Source: Methanosarcinales archaeon (GTDB lineage: Archaea > Halobacteriota > Syntropharchaeia > Alkanophagales > Methanospirareceae). Taken from it: a stretch of 5,543 nucleotides of DNA. Position numbers and translations under genes: made by a program. Location of the stretch: assembly GCA_025464645.1 (NCBI GenBank), contig JAODGF010000081.1, forward strand, positions 1 to 5,543, in the 5' to 3' direction. Below the pieces are notes generated by a model. It had not been told where the DNA came from. It searched no databases and saw only the letters and a program-made list of their open reading frames with translations. Shown one piece after another: positions 4,471-5,543 of this stretch (position 1 is its first letter; every line of letters starts with the position of its first letter).

Positions 4471-5543
4471 TTATTCTTCCCCCCTAATTCGTAATTCGTC
4501 ATTTGTACTTTTTGGCATTGTGAACCAAAACTTCGACCCCTCTCCAGGCTTCGACTCAACTCCGATTTCACCTCCGTGCCGTTCCACGATCTTTTTACAC
4601 ACTGCCAATCCAATCCCGGTGCCCCTATAATCTTCACGTGAGTGAAGGCGCTGGAACATTCCAAAGATTTTTTCATAATTTGATGCTTCTATTCCTATGC
4701 CGTTGTCCTCCACTTCTATACGCACCATTTTATCACTCAACTCCCTGCTCCGAACAGTAATCTCCGGTGCTATCCCCTCTCGGTGATATCTCAACCCGTT
4801 TGCAATCAGGTTTTGTAGCAGCTGGTGCATTTGTGACGGGTCTGCCTGAACAGGTAACAGCGGTTCCGGAACACGAATGGTTCCTCCGGTCTCCTCAAGC
4901 AAGACAGCCAGTTCTACATTTTTTAAATCCTCGATTACCTTGTTCAAATCAACTCTCTTTGCCGGCTTGGCTTTGGTTGTAACACGTGAATAGGTCAGCA
5001 AATCGTCAATCATCTGCTGCATCCGATTGGCACCGTCAATCATAAAGGCAAAGTTCTCTTCTTCATCCTCGTCCAGCTTCCCTTTTAGCGATTCCTGGAG
5101 CAGTTGCCCAAAAGCAGATATCTTTCGCATCGGTTCTCGCAAGTCGTGCGAGGCGATATAAGCAAAATCCTGAAGTTCTCGGTTGGACCGCTCCAGCTTT
5201 TGATTGACCTTTTCTATCTCTGCTTTTGCCTTCTCTGCTTCTTTTCTCGCCTCGTCAAGGTCCTCAGCTATGTTCAGCGTTGCAAGTTGCATATCCTTCA
5301 ACTCCTTCGATTGCTTCTCTAACCTCCTGTTCGCTTCCATGAGCTCTTTGTTCCGTTGTGCCAGTTCCGCTGTACGTTCCTGCACGCGAATTTCCAATTT
5401 GTCATGCGCCTTTTGCAGTGCATCCTTAGCACGATTCAGTTCTTCCGTTTGCGCTCCCAGCTTTGCAATTACACACACTATTTGAAACAATAAACTCGAA
5501 TAATTCCAGACCGTCTCTTCATCTACCACTCGCATCCTCTTCG
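4471..5543 (-). CDS. Sensor histidine kinase, HDLREP (phytochrome-like) class, 5' end missing
   Basis: The reading frame has an ATG at 5535 (354 residues, numbered from there) but stays open to the right edge, and the protein does not begin like a domain start, so it is probably a fragment of a longer gene. Residues 1-27 (VVDEETV then an amphipathic helix ending IAKLG) resemble the end of a ligand-binding domain such as PocR or GAF; this is inference. A long charged coiled coil (about 28-122) follows. HisKA has His130 in IASHDLREPMRKI, and HATPase_c has QNLIANGLRY (241-250, with Gly in place of the usual Ala after Asn246), DNGIGI (277-282), IFGMFQRLH (290-298) and GTGIGLAVCKKIVERHGG (305-322). 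It should be a soluble kinase that passes phosphate to the receiver encoded 3 bases downstream, since HDLREP kinases commonly pair with Rcp1-like receivers. It heads the visible part of the operon. Residues after about 341 (STNDELRIRGEE) come from a spacer-type repeat, so the functional protein effectively ends near FTMPK. Confidence 0.9.
   Translation of the reverse strand, partial: KRMRVVDEETVWNYSSLLFQIVCVIAKLGAQTEELNRAKDALQKAHDKLEIRVQERTAELAQRNKELMEANRRLEKQSKELKDMQLATLNIAEDLDEARKEAEKAKAEIEKVNQKLERSNRELQDFAYIASHDLREPMRKISAFGQLLQESLKGKLDEDEEENFAFMIDGANRMQQMIDDLLTYSRVTTKAKPAKRVDLNKVIEDLKNVELAVLLEETGGTIRVPEPLLPVQADPSQMHQLLQNLIANGLRYHREGIAPEITVRSRELSDKMVRIEVEDNGIGIEASNYEKIFGMFQRLHSREDYRGTGIGLAVCKKIVERHGGEIGVESKPGEGSKFWFTMPKSTNDELRIRGEE
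4476..4484 (-). promoter_or_regulatory. Ribosome binding site of the receiver gene, inside the upstream kinase gene
   Basis: The minus strand reads GGGGGGAAG, then the stop codon of the kinase and the receiver ATG at 4467. The purine-rich run is a plausible Shine-Dalgarno sequence about 8-11 bases from the start, and it doubles as the Arg-Gly-Glu-Glu codons of the kinase tail. The same GGAAGAATAA string, including the stop codon, precedes the next gene of the operon (4021-4030). Confidence 0.5.
4487..4512. repeat. Spacer-type repeat copy B, at the end of the upstream kinase gene
   Basis: This 26-base partner of the sequence at 3985-4011 has the same orientation (plus strand begins ATTCGTAATTCGTCATTTG). 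On the minus strand it encodes the tail STNDELRI of the upstream kinase, beyond the last conserved HATPase residue. The two copies bracket the receiver gene. Confidence 0.6.

Noticed and set aside
4455..4676. Minus-strand 73-codon frame overlapping the end of the upstream kinase
   Set aside because: It overlaps the G2 box region of the kinase in another frame and the start of the receiver gene; it has no motif and is a shadow.
4767..5485. Plus-strand open frames, some Leu/Ser/Phe-rich and membrane-like
   Set aside because: They are the complement of the coiled-coil codons of the kinase; low complexity explains their hydrophobic look.

Overview
The window most likely comes from an archaeon, probably a euryarchaeal or Halobacteriota-type lineage (methanogens and the ANME/alkane-oxidiser relatives), although the exact taxon cannot be fixed from sequence alone. 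Three things suggest this. The leftmost gene is a UbiD-family decarboxylase of the archaeal type (EGPFLD followed by ITGTYD), the type assigned to the archaeal modified mevalonate pathway. The central ATPase gene has no Shine-Dalgarno sequence but has an AT-rich TATA-like element about 25 bases before its ATG, as in leaderless archaeal transcription. The cytosolic histidine kinases with a stand-alone receiver are of a style common in such archaea. Each kinase on its own could equally be bacterial.

Layout. Bases 1-1242 (minus) encode 414 residues of the UbiD-like decarboxylase; its C-terminal end lies outside the window. Bases 1243-1379 are an AT-rich divergent promoter region with a 13-bp direct repeat (32-bp period) and a 26-bp imperfect palindrome that touches the start of the next gene. 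Bases 1380-2648 (plus) encode an AAA_14/DUF4143-type ATPase with an intact P-loop, a winged-helix-like segment and a PD-(D/E)XK nuclease-like C-terminus. Bases 2649-2739 are a short convergent gap.

Bases 2740-5543 (minus) form a tight three-gene signalling operon, transcribed right to left. First comes a cytosolic sensor histidine kinase that runs off the right edge, then a stand-alone CheY/Rcp1-like receiver, then a second kinase carrying its own N-terminal receiver. The gaps are 3 and 6 bases. No DNA-binding or enzymatic output domain is visible in the three genes, so the set looks like a phosphorelay whose final output lies elsewhere, upstream of the window or in trans.

The most unusual items are (1) the repeat and palindrome cluster over the ATPase promoter, (2) a near-identical 26/27-bp spacer-type repeat absorbed into coding sequence at both ends of the receiver gene, encoding the C-terminal tail of one kinase and the first residues of the other, and (3) the receiver-first kinase architecture. 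I found no CRISPR array, tRNA, rRNA or insertion sequence. I see no convincing wholly new system; the combination is best read as a metabolic gene, an ATPase of unclear role and a signalling operon side by side.
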